Origin: Maea johnstoni | Taxonomy: Eukaryota > Annelida > Polychaeta > Spionida > Magelonidae | Direction: 5' to 3' | Length of the DNA: 64,000 bases | Assembly: GCA_963942565.1 (NCBI GenBank) | Contig: OZ012684.1 | Span: 72,126,895-72,190,894 of the forward strand | In this document: positions 26,394 to 38,247 of the stretch, one piece after another | Layout: the number at the start of each line of letters is the position of its first letter | Position numbering within the stretch: position 1 is the stretch's first letter | Translations under genes and position numbers: made by a program | The notes under the pieces: generated by a model | What the model was told of the DNA's origin: nothing | The model's input: only the letters and a program-made list of their open reading frames with translations | Database searches by the model: none

Positions 26394-26469
26394 ATGGATC
26401 CATTTCCAATGCCGTCCACAGAGCAGGAGTCCTCGCGGGTGGCGGGGAGAGAGGAAGCGCCGGTCTCAG
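26394..26469 (+). CDS. Candidate alternative first coding exon of MAP7-like gene
   Basis: An ATG at 26394 opens 25 codons (MDPFPMPSTEQESS.. to ..REEAPVS) with a GC-rich, Pro/Ser/Glu composition unlike the surrounding AT-rich DNA. The frame reaches TCAG|GTGGTT at 26469/26470 and would leave with one spare base (G). The first certain MAP7 exon at 34980 needs exactly one incoming base, and joining gives a Gly codon and continuous protein (VSG-SSPDSTPEHRR). The donor is weak beyond GT and the ATG context is only fair (pyrimidine at -3, G at +4). A CATAAAT box lies near 26309-26315 without a well-placed start site. If real, this isoform would lack the N-terminal microtubule-binding coiled coil. 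A one-in-three phase match could be chance. Confidence 0.35.
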
Positions 26470-27425
26470 GTGGTTCCAAAGCTATTAATCACACACAGCT
26501 TGTTGTTGCATTTATGTATAATGTTTCACAACGCCGTTTTCTTTGCATAAATATTAATGGATGGTTCAGTATCAGTAATGTTTTTGCCATTTAAATCAGT
26601 TTCACTCCAATTTGTTTTGATAGAGCACGAAGGACAAAATATTCATTCCAGAAATCTACTTAACTATTAATTATCCCTGAGGCCAGGCAGCCCATTAATC
26701 AAAAAAGGTGGAAACTCAATTAAAAGTATAGTATCGAAAGGTCAGGATACTTTTAAATAAATACAAGAGATATTAACACTGTTTTGTGAGTCACCAAACA
26801 TGCAGATGAATGTCTGGTGTTCCTGAAGCAATATTTAGAAGCAGTCATAGCTCCAGCTGTCTGATAGACCTTAAAATCAGTCAGAGGGATATATAGTGAC
26901 ACAAGTTAGATCTTGGTATTGGATAGTGAGCACTCGTAGCCAGTAGGTATATGGCAGTGTGGTGAGAGACTCATACTACAGGGTCTGACTTAAATTTCAG
27001 GCTAGGGGCCCGAAAAAGTTTTTTGACAAAAAATAGTGGTCAAAAACAGGCTTCTGGTAATTATACATACTTTTTTGGCTACTAGTTTGAAGAATGTAGG
27101 AGCCCACACCAAAATGTAGGGGCATGTGCCCCTGGGCAAGTTGGACTCTGTATTATGTGATGAGTATTTAGTTAGCATTGTCCTTGGTAGATGGCATGGC
27201 AGTCTGCAGGAAGTGCTGGTGAGCCAGGGTTATAATCACTGGCAGCAGTGTTATGTAGATGTACTTGATTATGCTCACTCATTATAGCTTTCCTGAGCTG
27301 CTGCCATTAAATTGCCTTGGCTGCATGCCAGTTATTCAATGCTTACTTATTGTCACATGTTTGAAACATAGGACAGAATTCTTGCTCTTTATATTCCCCA
27401 ATGTTTAGTATTTATGAAAAAATCA

Positions 27426-27574
27426 CAGTAAAACCTCAGATTGTGAACATCCCGGAGATGTGAACACCTAGTGTAAACACAATTCCCTGGTCCCATTCGT
27501 ATCTTTTACATCATGAAATGACCTCTGAGATGTGAACACCCCCTTGTGTGAACGCCTTTGCCCTGGTTTCACTG
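27426..27574. mobile_element. Short MITE with CAGTAAAACC / GGTTTCACTG ends (pogo/Tigger-like)
   Basis: A 149-bp element with imperfect inverted ends: CAGTAAAACCTC at the left and CCTGGTTTCACTG at the right, which is CAGTGAAACC in reverse. TA follows the right end and CA precedes the left. The interior has repeated GTGAACACC/GTGAACGCC motifs. CAGT-type ends and TA targets fit the pogo/Tigger branch of Tc1-mariner elements. The family assignment rests on the ends alone. Confidence 0.55.
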
Positions 27575-27968
27575 TACTGAAGGGATTTTCAGATTTATGA
27601 ACCCCCTAATGCATACAAAATATTGCATTTTTCAATTAATTCTCTAGCAACATGGTATCATTTTTTTCTCATTTTGGTTAATAATTATCCTCTCATTAGA
27701 AAGGAAGCACTTCTTTTGAAACCCTGTACACACTTCTCTCATCCTGAGTAATCGTCTTGAATCTTTGCCCCCCATCCTCTAAGCTGCTGTCGTGTATTGA
27801 TTCTCTCTGCTCTGCACTATATCAAATATTAACCTCCATCCCTTGTTGAATTCCCTTGCCGATCCCTCTTAGTCATCTTGTGACTCCCCCGCTCATCTAG
27901 TGACGACGAGGAATGCGCTCGTCTCATGCATAGAAATGATGCTGACATCATGCGACTGCTCAGTAACA

Positions 27969-28196
27969 GGGATCGAAATAAACCCCTATGTGAAAAATAA
28001 AGGTCAGAGATCGAAATAAACCTTTATGTGAAAAAGAAAGGCCAGGGATCGAAATAAACCCCTATATGAAAAAGAAAGGTCAGGGATCGAAATAAACCCT
28101 TATGTGAAAAAGGAAGGTCAGAGATTGAAATAAACCTTTATGTGAAAAAGAAAGGCCAGAGATTGAAATAAACCCCTATGTGAAAAAGAAAGTCAA
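27969..28196. repeat. 38-bp tandem repeat, six copies
   Basis: GATCGAAATAAACCCCTATG-type units followed by TGAAAAAGAAAGGTCAGG start at 27971, 28009, 28047, 28085, 28123 and 28161, exactly 38 bp apart. Copies differ at a few sites (GATCG versus GATTG, CCCCTATG versus CTTTATG). There are no spacers between units. Confidence 0.9.
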
Positions 28197-28485
28197 TAGG
28201 ATTTTTTTTGCCTTCAGCAGATGTAGAAAGCATGATTATTTTATATAATTGAAATATTTTGCCAGGGGCTGAAATAAAGATGAAAGAGCATTTCACTTCA
28301 TTTTCTTTCATATGTGTAGTGGAAGTAAACCCCTATGTGAAAAATAAAGGTCAATAGGGTTTTTTGTCTTAGCAGATGCAGAAGGCTTGCAGATCATTTC
28401 ATGATATTGAGATATTTTGCCAGGGGCTGAAATAAAGATGAAAGAGTATTTCACTTCATTTCCTTTCATATGTTTTGTTCAAGGT
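28171..28485. repeat. 157-bp duplication joined to the 38-bp array
   Basis: The segment beginning AACCCCTATGTGAAAAA at 28171 (GTCAATAGG, T run, CAGCAGATG block, TATTTTGCCAGGGGCTGAAA, ATTTCACTTCATTT) recurs from 28328 with the same order. The unit contains one 38-bp monomer at its left edge. The array therefore has two levels: a simple 38-bp repeat and a longer unit that includes flanking DNA. Confidence 0.8.
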
Positions 28486-29869
28486 ATGGTTTCCATTCAT
28501 GAGGGCATGAAATAAACCTGTGTAGAAATGAAGGTGCCGTTTACATAAGTGCTGATTAACTCATGGGGAAAATTTATATTTATTCATTTTGTATGCTTAA
28601 TAGATGGTTCACCAATATAGGATTCTGAGCTTGTTTAGATACATTAAGCTTGTAGAAGATGAGACAGTGGTGATATTTAGGACATGAAGCTTTTGATATT
28701 AATATTAGATATCCATTACTGTGTTTGTATTAAATATTGGTCAATGATCACACCTACGTGAGGCCTTGGCCTGCGATCTGATTATTTAGTATTACCACAT
28801 AAGGGAGATTTGCCAATGACCGATCTATAATGCCACAGTACAATCTATCCATAAGCAGTCTATTATAAGGGATGTTAGTTTTGAAACCGGCCTTAGAATG
28901 AGGCTATGTTCTCTAATATTGCCCGCACCTTGCTTTCAGGCGGGCTATATTCTAATAATACCTACACCTTGCTGTCTGGGAGGCAGACTAGACTATCTTA
29001 TATTTATTACCTTCACCCTGCTGTTCTAAGGGGAGCTTTATCTTTTATTCAGAGTAACATATCTGCCAAGCCTACAGCACTCACCCACCGATTAAGTAAT
29101 TTGGTATTAAGGTGTCTCATAAAACCCAGGTAGTCTACCTGATTTAATGCCAATGCATTCTAAATGGAGGCGTTATACGTTACCATGTAATTGGGGTTAT
29201 TGTTACTTCCTTTCAGCATAATTTGAAATGCTTTAATGGTAGGGAAGGCGCCGGAAAAAGGTTCCATTACCCTTTTAGGATTGTGCTCTCAAATTTTATT
29301 TTACCTGACTACATGACTAAACTCTAATGTGATATCCTCTCACTCTGAGCAGTCTCACTTTCAACATATTATCACTCAAATGAAATATTTCCTCAACCCT
29401 AATGAGGCGTTGGAACTTAACAGGATTGCAGTGGCCTGATTCAATATTGTTGGCAAATATTGGCATGGATTTGACTCTGACACCTGTAAATGCTATTTTC
29501 CCATCTCTCATGAGGTCTATCGGAAATCCCAGATTGCATCGGTCGGCAAAACAGACTGCACTTCCCCCACCGCACATTAGAATGACTAAGTTGAGCATTA
29601 TTGTGCTTATTGATCGGGAGCTGGTTACCGTGGTAACTGCATCTGACCCCCCTGTTGAAAGGCATCTATCCTAGCAGACTTACTGCCTGCCAGGCTAGCC
29701 GTCTAACCAACCCCCTCTGTAAGTGCATACAGGGTAGCAGTGTGTTTAGGGTAGATGCATTCAAGGAAGTGGGCTGGATAGACATGGTAGCTCTTTGATG
29801 TGTGGACTAAGCTGGAGAGCTGATTCCTGCTACTAGCAGAGGGAGGAGAAGGATTACTTGATATAGCAT

Positions 29870-30640
29870 ATATCAGTCAGATATCAGAGAGATATCTCAT
29901 GCATAATACAGGTACCTCACAGACACAGACTGACTACAGCAGTGGGTGGGAAGCTACAGACCTACCCTGTCTGGCATTGAGACACAACACTAACTACAGT
30001 TTCTAGTGGAGGGAAAAGAGGACCTTTATATAGCTTGTAGCGGTCAGATATCAGAGAGATATCTCATGCATAATACAGGTACCTCACAGACACAAACTGA
30101 CCAAAGCAGTGAGAGAACTACAGAGAGTTACAGACCCACCATCCTAGTGCTGAGACATAATATTAACTACAGTTTCTAGTGGACCTTTATGTAGCTTGTA
30201 CCGGTCAGATATCAAAGGTATCTCATGACTGACCAAGACAGAGAGTTACAGAGCCACCATCCTAGTGCTGTGTGGCATTGAGACATTGCTAACGTCAGTC
30301 ACAAGTGGAGAAGTAGGAGGAGGAGTATTTATGTATCCAGTCTTGTAGCAATCAATGCCTGTATGAGTCTGCAGTGAGAGATCAGAGGAGTCTTAGGGTA
30401 TAGGTACAGGTACTGCATGCACACCACCGTGTCTGCTGAGGAGGAGGCAGTGCTAGTGAGTGGAAGATTCTGCAGTCAGTCGTCTTGCTACCTGGCTCTG
30501 AAGGATTTTACTGTAGATTCCTGATACTAGGAGTGGAAGAGGGAGAAGTACTGTATGTACCTCGCAGTGTAATACCTGTGGGAAGAGATCAGGGACCCCT
30601 AGGGTATCTCATCATGCATAATACAGGCACTGCACACACA
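29870..30640. repeat. Degenerate tandem repeat, 160-168 bp unit
   Basis: GTCAGATATCAGAGAGATAT with CTCATGCATAATACAGGTAC and a CTCACAGACACA block occurs at 29876 and 30044, and a shortened copy begins at 30204. A weaker fourth unit, with CATGCATAATACAGGCACTG, lies near 30610. A TAACTACAGTTTCTAGTGG block recurs in phase with the first units. The right part is strongly diverged. Confidence 0.65.
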
Positions 30641-31099
30641 CACACACACTCACTCACTCACTGATCGATCTACATTTCACGACAGGGCTTCCAATCTACA
30701 GTCACTGACTGTGGGATTTTCTCGAGGTAGGTATCAGTCTATTCATGTACAACATAAAAAATTTCACACAGAACTAGCATTTCTTGGTAATTTTTTTCTG
30801 GGACATTTTATCAATATAAATTGTCTTCTATATAAGGTAATTTCCTGGGGTATTTAATCAATAGCTAGTTTTTGTACAGTATTCTAGCATCGAAGCAACA
30901 CTTGATATTCATTGATTCACGCACACAAGTAGAGGGGTTATAAACGATGGCGTAAGGTATGGAAAACAAACACTCTCAATAGGCTATTAATTGCAGAGTG
31001 CCAATGAATATTTTACACCCAGATTTGAATATTTTGCATGGAAGCTGGTTTAGATGTAAGACTTAGATGCCTATCTGCCTCAGTTAGGGTCCGTGTGAT

Positions 31100-31740
31100 G
31101 GCTGGTCTTGGGCTGGGAGAAAAAGCTTCTCAGCACCGCCGCTGCCGCTGGATTATTCTGCCTGGGTAACCTTGGCTGTCTCGTAGGTGGAGGAAATATT
31201 AGGATGTATTAAGCCAGGCAATGTCGGGCATACAGATCGGCAAATTTCCTCCGCGCAGAGTAGCGAGGCGCGATGGAGCGAGCGAGCGAGGGAGTGAGTC
31301 GGTAGCGGCATGATGCTGTTGAGGCATTAGCATGTTCTTAATGTGTATTTTGACAGCCTGTCCTGAGCAGAGAGGAGAGAAATGACGCGTTTTTTAGGCG
31401 CTGACGTCGTCATTGTCTACTTGCTCTGTGCAGCACACCGCTAGTGCCACCGCTGCTGCTGCTGCTAAGAGAGTAGTCAGTCGCACTGCAACCTTCAAAG
31501 AGAAGAGACACGCAAAAGGGAGTTGGTAAGGAGAGCTGCTGCTGGGTAAAGCAGTGCCATTGCGCATGCATGTTTTGCCAGTCTCTTACACTAGCACGTA
31601 GACCGCCGCCGCCTTCACTGACACTAATGGTCAGAGGACTAGGAAGTGGATGTAGCCAGCTAGAGACCGGGCGCCGGCTGCCGTAGTAGTAGACAACACG
31701 GCTCCTCAGAAACACCACAGCAGCACACTATAGGGTAGGT
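31100..31740 (+). promoter_or_regulatory. CpG-rich promoter-like island and candidate noncoding first exon
   Basis: This is the richest CpG patch in the left half. It includes a GAGCGAGCGAGCGAGGG run near 31280, a CRE/ATF-like TGACGTCGTCA at about 31402-31412, an NRF1-like GCGCATGC near 31563 and GCC/GCT-rich runs. The plus strand ends in a good donor, TATAGG|GTAGGT at 31734/31735. No plus-strand ATG frame runs to that donor, so an exon ending there would be 5' untranslated. Spliced to 34980, it would allow translation from an in-frame ATG inside that exon (MKRLSAST..). Strand and link to MAP7 are inferred from position. A regulatory island unrelated to transcription start is the main alternative. 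Confidence 0.4.
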
Positions 31741-33498
31741 GGATATGAGTCTCTGGTCAGGGTACTGAGAGAGGGAGGGAGGGGGGTTGGGGGAGGCTAT
31801 TTCCATTTGCCTACTCTCATCAATCACTGAGACAAGCTAATAATAATACTGCTCTGTCTAGGCACAGTGACAACTGCTTATTGTGACTCCTTACGGCCGC
31901 TTGAAGCAGACCCGCTGCCTCATCAAATCTGCGGAATTCAGTCTAGAACAGAAATCTCTGTCATATTCTCAATAATCACATCTAATTCAACCTTGTTTAT
32001 ATAGATGTATTCGGGTCTGTCTTTCTGCATAAATCACACCAGCAGAATGTGCTGCAATGAATGTAAATAGGATCTATAGAAGCTCAAATGACGCCTTGCC
32101 ATCCAGATGGTATATAAAATTCCATGATAAGGCTATGAAGTAATGTATTTAAGACATGACATGTTTCTCTTTTTCCATAGATGGAATTATCATAATGATA
32201 AGAAACTCAATGTCAGTCAAATGATTGTTGTTTGACCAGGTCTAGTTTAGAAGTACCATAAAGAGATGTGCTATATGTAAGCCTTAATACATTCGCATTA
32301 CATCAATGTTGCATCAAGGAATTCCACATTGAATCCATTTATGAATGTTTTTCATTTTGATCCAGTTGTCAGGGCTAATGTAAACACAGCTATGTTTATA
32401 AAATAACACTGTATGTTTATGTTCAAAGGTGATACCAGTGCAGAATCTGGTAACCTAAGTATGTTTTCCATAAGGATAGCATTCTTCTATATTGGTAACT
32501 CGTTATTAGGCAATGGGTATTGTGGAAGTAGATATCCTTTGCCTAATTATAAATGTATAGTGAAGCATGCTTTAGATAAGAAACTCTTGAGATTATGTAT
32601 GCAAATTGTGAGCTGAACCCTTTTACCTGTGGGCAGGTGTAAATATGTGAGTGTATCATTATGTAATGTATTCCTGGTGATCTTGTTACGTAATATCTCT
32701 TCTTGCTCTCTCTCTCTCTATTGTTTACAGCATTCTGTTATTGCATTGTACCCTTGGGAAGCTTCGTAGTAGTTAAGAATATTCACGCCTGTAATTATGC
32801 ATATCTTAGGGGATCTGCAATAGATGTGGAATCTCGTCTCTTCCAGAACCTCTAGTCCTGTATCATTTATATTCCTGTATATTTCCTGTATGTCTTGACC
32901 TTGGATACACTATGTAATGGTTTGAAATGTTCCTGAAATTTGAAATGAAAGCTCCATCTACCTCACTGCAACTTAGGCTATTGGAATATCTACAGTTACA
33001 AACCTTTCATTTAAAAGAAAAAAGAAAGAAATTTTGACTATTTGTTGCTTTTTCCCAGTTCTTTCATAATTTTTGCTAATGGTGGTGTGACATTTCTAAA
33101 AAAATATATATATATTTTTTGATTCAATGCCATCCAACAGAAGTAGAAATGTCAGTCTCACCTTGTCTTGTTCTTAGCCTAAAGGATAGTCTTTTCATCT
33201 ACAATAGATAGGTTTAATGCTAGCAAGACATACTAGTCTACATAACTGGTGGTAAAATATTCTTGAGTAACACTGTATTTCAAAGCATTATTGATCAAAA
33301 ATATGTCTCCAGATTTTAGTGTCATTCAAGGTGACAAACGCTTCATCTAAGATGGCAAAAAAATGCTAGCAGCAGGAGCGATGAATCATCGCTGGCCTGG
33401 CTCTGCTACTACTACTCTGTATGCAACTAGTGGTTGCTGAGCAAAGATGGAGGCTGTTGCATGGACGTAGGGCCTAGGACTGGCTGGCAATACTAGTA

Positions 33499-33520
33499 GC
33501 CAGCCAGCCAGCCAGCCAGG
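33499..33520. repeat. Short (CCAG)n tract
   Basis: Five CAGC/CCAG tetramers in a row within GC-richer DNA that also has an AGCAGCAGGAG block at 33370. A minor microsatellite. Confidence 0.85.
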
Positions 33521-34979
33521 TGAGAGTTGGCTCCAGGAAATCCATACGGCACCAACGGGTTCCTTTGAAGTTCATCCCCTTCAAGGGTCAGACAGTACAT
33601 CACCTAGCCACTGCCAATGCTACAGTCTCAATAAATATCACGAAATACCTCTGACCATTACAGAAATTGCATGAATTAACCTAGTTTATAACAAATCCTC
33701 CAATCTTGATGCGTGTTAAAAAGGATGATGGTATTGACATATTAAAAGAAAAAAGAAAAAAAATATGATATTTTTAGTTCTTTTTCAAAGGCACTTCCTT
33801 TAACTAGCTCTAATTTAAGTGTTGAATATAAGAAATGCGTAACTGCAAAAAGCATAATTGCAAAATGCACATAGCATTACCTACTACAAGGTGCCACCTC
33901 AATTCTTTTTGCCATGTGTCTGTGATGGTAGATGGTGCACACCATTTATCAATACATTCAAATGATGTATAGACTACCTGCTATTATGGGTGCCAAAGGT
34001 ATTTGAAAGCTATGAATCTTACGGCGCCAATTAGTGACAATTCCTTCCTGTATCCAAGTATCCAAGGTCCAGACTGTTACTGTTAAATTGATTACTATGT
34101 ATGTTGCATGCTCCAAGTCTCTTCTTCTCTCCATGCACCTTGGCTTTGCTTCAAATATCAAAAAAGGTGAACTATTTCATTATGGGTCCTAGATGTTTTG
34201 TTTTAGTTGGGGTCCTTGATCATTTGCTATTTTGGCTATCTTTGTTTTTGGTGAAGTTTCGTTTTCTTTTCTGTTATGCCAAAAATGCTAGAGATTTATA
34301 TATGTCTCATTTTCTGGGTTCTTTTTGCTAAATATGGAATTTCAAAAAGCTTTGGGAAGGTGTACACACGCATTATTAAGTCTATTTTTGTATATTATGG
34401 TACTTTGCCTTGAATCATCAAGTCTATATTTTTGTATCTCCTCATGGTACCCTGGAGCTGCCTTTCAATAAAAATGGTTTTGGTAAAAGTAATCGCTTAT
34501 GTTGCAATGGGGGCTGATAGGTATGCAATTGGTGTTTATTATGCAAGCAGACTGCTTCACCTTGCTATCAATCATATATATGCCTTTTCTCCCAAGCTAC
34601 AAAAAGCCTTATCCCACACATGTACTCTATGTAATATTCCATACATGTACCATTCTCTCAGCACCAAAATTTAGACTTTTTGCTTCAAGCACACAAAAAG
34701 GATCATGGGCACAATTGTAAAAGATCAAGGAAATTACTCAATAATTGCTTCATCTGAGTTAATTATTCATAATGGCCAAGCACCATGGGATTCTTATTTG
34801 TTTCTTTCTAAGTATCCTTTGCCGTTGCACTAGCAAAATCTTGTTTCACAATAAAATGAAAAGCCAAGGTAGGGAAGACATGAAGCCAGAGCTTTGAGGA
34901 CGCAAATCGTTGTGCGGATGAATGTGAGGAACGATGTGTGGCATGGTGTGATGTGATGTGATTGGTGGATTGTTTGTAG

Positions 34980-35117
34980 GTTCTAGCCCTGACAGCACGC
35001 CTGAGCATCGCCGAATGAAACGGCTCTCTGCATCAACTAGTGTATTGCATAGAAAGCAAAGTAGCGAGTTCTCCACCTACAATAGGTCCAGCTCCAGAAC
35101 CAACCTCTCTTCGTCTG
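34980..35117 (+). CDS. MAP7: MAP7-family protein, exon a (first certain exon in window)
   Basis: A 138-bp exon that enters and leaves in phase 1: TTTGTAG|GT TCT AGC .. TCG TCT G|GTAAGA. It encodes SSPDSTPEHRRMKRLSASTS and then a Ser/Arg-rich run (RKQSSEFSTYNRSSSRTNLSSS). In vertebrate MAP7 proteins the segment after the N-terminal microtubule-binding coiled coil is a similar basic, Ser-rich linker that contains a KRLSSSSATL-like motif. The MKRLSASTSVL here is plausibly the same element. The upstream coiled coil itself is not encoded in this window. Evidence for the exon is the strong GTAAGA donor, the phase match with the next three exons and the composition. The polypyrimidine tract of the acceptor is poor, so the left boundary is less sure than the right. 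Confidence 0.75.
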
Positions 35118-38029
35118 GTAAGAAACAACACTGTAACCTAGCATAAGAAAGCTACTACTTCTTCTTCAACGAAACAACAACAACAACCCCCTCTCACTCT
35201 ACAACAAAATACCAGCGCTGCTACCACCCGGACCCAGCACACCACCAAATCCTCAGCTGACTCTCTTCTCTTCACCATTGTTAAATACCACCTTGGAAGT
35301 CTACATCATTATCAGGCTAAGCAGGGTTCCATCTCCACAAACATCCACTGTCTAGAAATGATAAAGTTGAGGTTGATTTTCAAATACCTAGCCAGTTATT
35401 TTTTTCACTCTCCACCCAGAAGTGTCGAATGCCCTTTTTGTTCAATATATAGATATTTAAATCAGGAATGTATAAATAGGCTTACAAATTTGATCGAAAT
35501 TTAATAAATGACTAATTTTTGGAAAGATTAAAATATTTGGTGAATGATTTTTAGACCCAACAGGTACAACTTTCAGTCAAATGTTTCTCAAGTTAATATT
35601 TTATCTACTTATTTCCATTTATGGCAAACCAATATGGATATCTTATTGTTTATACATATCAAATGCATTCTATAGTGTCCCACATTTTCTCCAGGCATAA
35701 AGGTTAAAGCAACTTCTCATTAAGGGTTAAGAAATTAAGAAATCTTAAGATGGAACCAAGTTTTGTGGAATGCATAAGTTTCAGGAAAATATGGAGCCCT
35801 GTTTTGTGCACTGTGTAAGTTTCAGTGTCCCCTGCTGCTGTGTGTTTCTATGGGCAGCTGAGGCCTTGGTGGTGTGCGTCTGGTGTAGCATCTGATGGTT
35901 CTTACTCTGGCGCTGTTTCTGGAGCTGATAATATAGGCTTGGTCCTACGAAGGTCGAACCACGTGCGCATTTTGTGATATTGTCAGCATAGGTATTTTGT
36001 ACATGCACGTGTACATTATACATGCTTTTCTAACCCAGTTACTAACCGAAAAGTTTCACTGACAATAGGTAGTTTCTAACACTTGTGAAAAGTGTGAGGT
36101 AGCAATTTAACACTAGAATGGTTTGCTGATGACTAACATTATTGAAAAGCTAGCGGAAGCTGAACAATGCCGCCGATCTTATCATCACTAACAGCAGCAG
36201 CCAGTCAGAATGCTGTAGACCATTTGCTGCGAGGCTATCCTGTAAGGAAATGGTTATGCAGCTTGAGCGTGTCTGCTTCGGAGCTGTAAATCTTGTCGCG
36301 CGAACACTAGCATGGACGATTTGTCTGGGTGTTCGTTGCCGCCTCCTACGCCCGCTGCCAATCGAGAAGCCCGTGTGTGATGTCATACAGGCATTTGTTC
36401 CCAGCGTACCATTTATCAAAACCTCCATAACGAATGTACAGTGTATGATTCACCTGCAGCGTGAATCACAACAATTTCCCAGTCAATGTCTTCCCTAATA
36501 CCATGTCATGAATCAGGACCTTTTTTTTATTCACTTCATGGCTTAAAAAAACAGAAAATTAACATCACTGACTTTGTCTTTCCGTTTTAATTATCTCTAT
36601 CTTTGTAATCTAATCAAAAAAGATTTTAGTTTGTTATTGCAGACATGTCAGTAAAATTTGAATCCCAAATTCCATTTTGACCTGAGCCATCTTCTCGTAC
36701 CTCCTTTGTATCTTCTGTATGGTCTGGGCAGGATTTGAGTGTAAGGTTTAGTGAAAAAAATGTCCATATGTCTATAAAAAGATCAAATTTGCAATAGTAC
36801 ATTCATACCTCTTTCAAAGCCTGCGGACCTCCCTAACTTTACCCCGTACCCACCCTCCTTCAACCTCCATCCATTCCCTTCCTTATTTTCTAAAAAGTAG
36901 TGATTCAAGTGAAATTTTTGAGGTTTTGTAGACTGAATGTGTAAGTAATCTAAATTGATCAGTCTGCCACCTCCTTATGACTTGCTAATTCTTTTCCAAT
37001 AAGTCCCTGCCCAAAATCGGCTGATTTAGAGTGTAGCCCTCTAATATGATCATGCTTTGGTAGGTGATAAACGGCCGGGGGAAAGAAGGCAATCTGAGGC
37101 ATTGATTACAAAAGCTTGTAGTTAAAGATAATACATTGCCTCTCTGTGCTGGTAGATATTGATTTGATACGGATGGCTGTACAAGCGGCGCGCTAATGCA
37201 TTCTCCCACAGCCACCGACACTGCCAGCCCCACAACCGACCAAGCTCTAGATGAGCTCGAAAATCCCATAATAGCCTTCCCTGCTGCTATAAGATGATGA
37301 AAAATGGGAAATCTCCCTCTTGCACTGAATATGTCTATAGGCAAACCTTAATGTAGGTCGTGCAATAGTATTTCTTACTTAAGCAACTAATGGAGAGTTG
37401 CCCCTGATGCCTCTACAGGCAATTAAGGTTCAATGGCCAGATTGGAGGATTTATACCATGATCTCTAATAGTATTCCACATCGTTCGTCAAAGTTAGCAG
37501 AGCTGGTGAATGAATGAATAATCAATACAATAAATATTATTCATTCTTCCATGTGGAAACTGATTAAATATCTTGCACATCTCTCACCTTATATGTTCAG
37601 ACACTGCAGGTGAGGTTGATGGATATGGGGCAACCTCATAATATTGTCATGACTTTATGCTTTAGAGTATCCACACTTACTAGATACCCTACTAGTTATT
37701 CTATGCTCCATAATTAGAGATTGAAGGTGATCTGAGGATGGACAAATGTCTAGTAAACTGTAAATCTCATTCGAGATGATGCAATAATAAACTGGCCCAT
37801 GTATCACCAGTCAATCATTGAATTTATTTGTCCAATCTTACATCCGTCATAAGGAAAGCTGGAATCTATTTCAATATTAAGATTGAATAGAATTTCCTTA
37901 CTTTCAACATATGAGATACTTCTGCATTAAGTTTTGAATCGCTGTATTTGTTCAGTGGTTAACAGTTGGAGTAATAATACAATTCCATGGTCAAGTTGAA
38001 TCAAGCTGTCCCCTTTTACTATTGCCTAC

Positions 38030-38247
38030 TCCACTTCCCCATTCTTCCTTCCCACCCTTCTCCTCCCCTCTTCAAGTTGTCCCCTTTCTCCATTGCTCAC
38101 TCCTTCTCTGCCTCCTTATCCCATTCCTCATCCTCCACCCCCTTCTTCCCCCTCCTCCCCATCCTTCTCTGCCTCCCCTCCCCTGTTCCTTCTATTTGTC
38201 CTTTATCCTTCTCCTTTGTCCCCCCCCCCCCCCCCCTCCCCCCTTCT
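38030..38247. repeat. Polypyrimidine tract with C16 run
   Basis: More than 200 bases with very few purines on the plus strand, built of CTTCC, CCTCCCC and TTCTC blocks, ending with a run of about 16 C and a further C6. The short Pro/Ser/Leu frames here come from the skewed composition. Such mirror-like purine/pyrimidine tracts can form triplex or quadruplex DNA. Confidence 0.9.

Larger units (their letters stand above)
26470..34979. other. Noncoding stretch before the first certain MAP7 exon
   Basis: Apart from the MITE at 27.4 kb, the tandem arrays at 28-30.6 kb, the promoter-like island at 31.1-31.7 kb and a short (CCAG)n tract, this is AT-rich DNA with no recognisable exon. From about 31.75 to 34.97 kb I see nothing else. 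The acceptor before 34980 (TTGTTTGTAG) follows a GT-rich rather than a clean pyrimidine tract. Confidence 0.6.

Noticed and set aside
27969-28196. Possible CRISPR-like direct repeats
   Set aside because: The 38-bp units are contiguous with no unique spacers and the DNA is clearly from an animal. It is an ordinary minisatellite.
36150-36498. Opposed frames in a GC-richer patch
   Set aside because: No splice-bounded segment in phase 1 and no family motif. Both frames reflect local composition.
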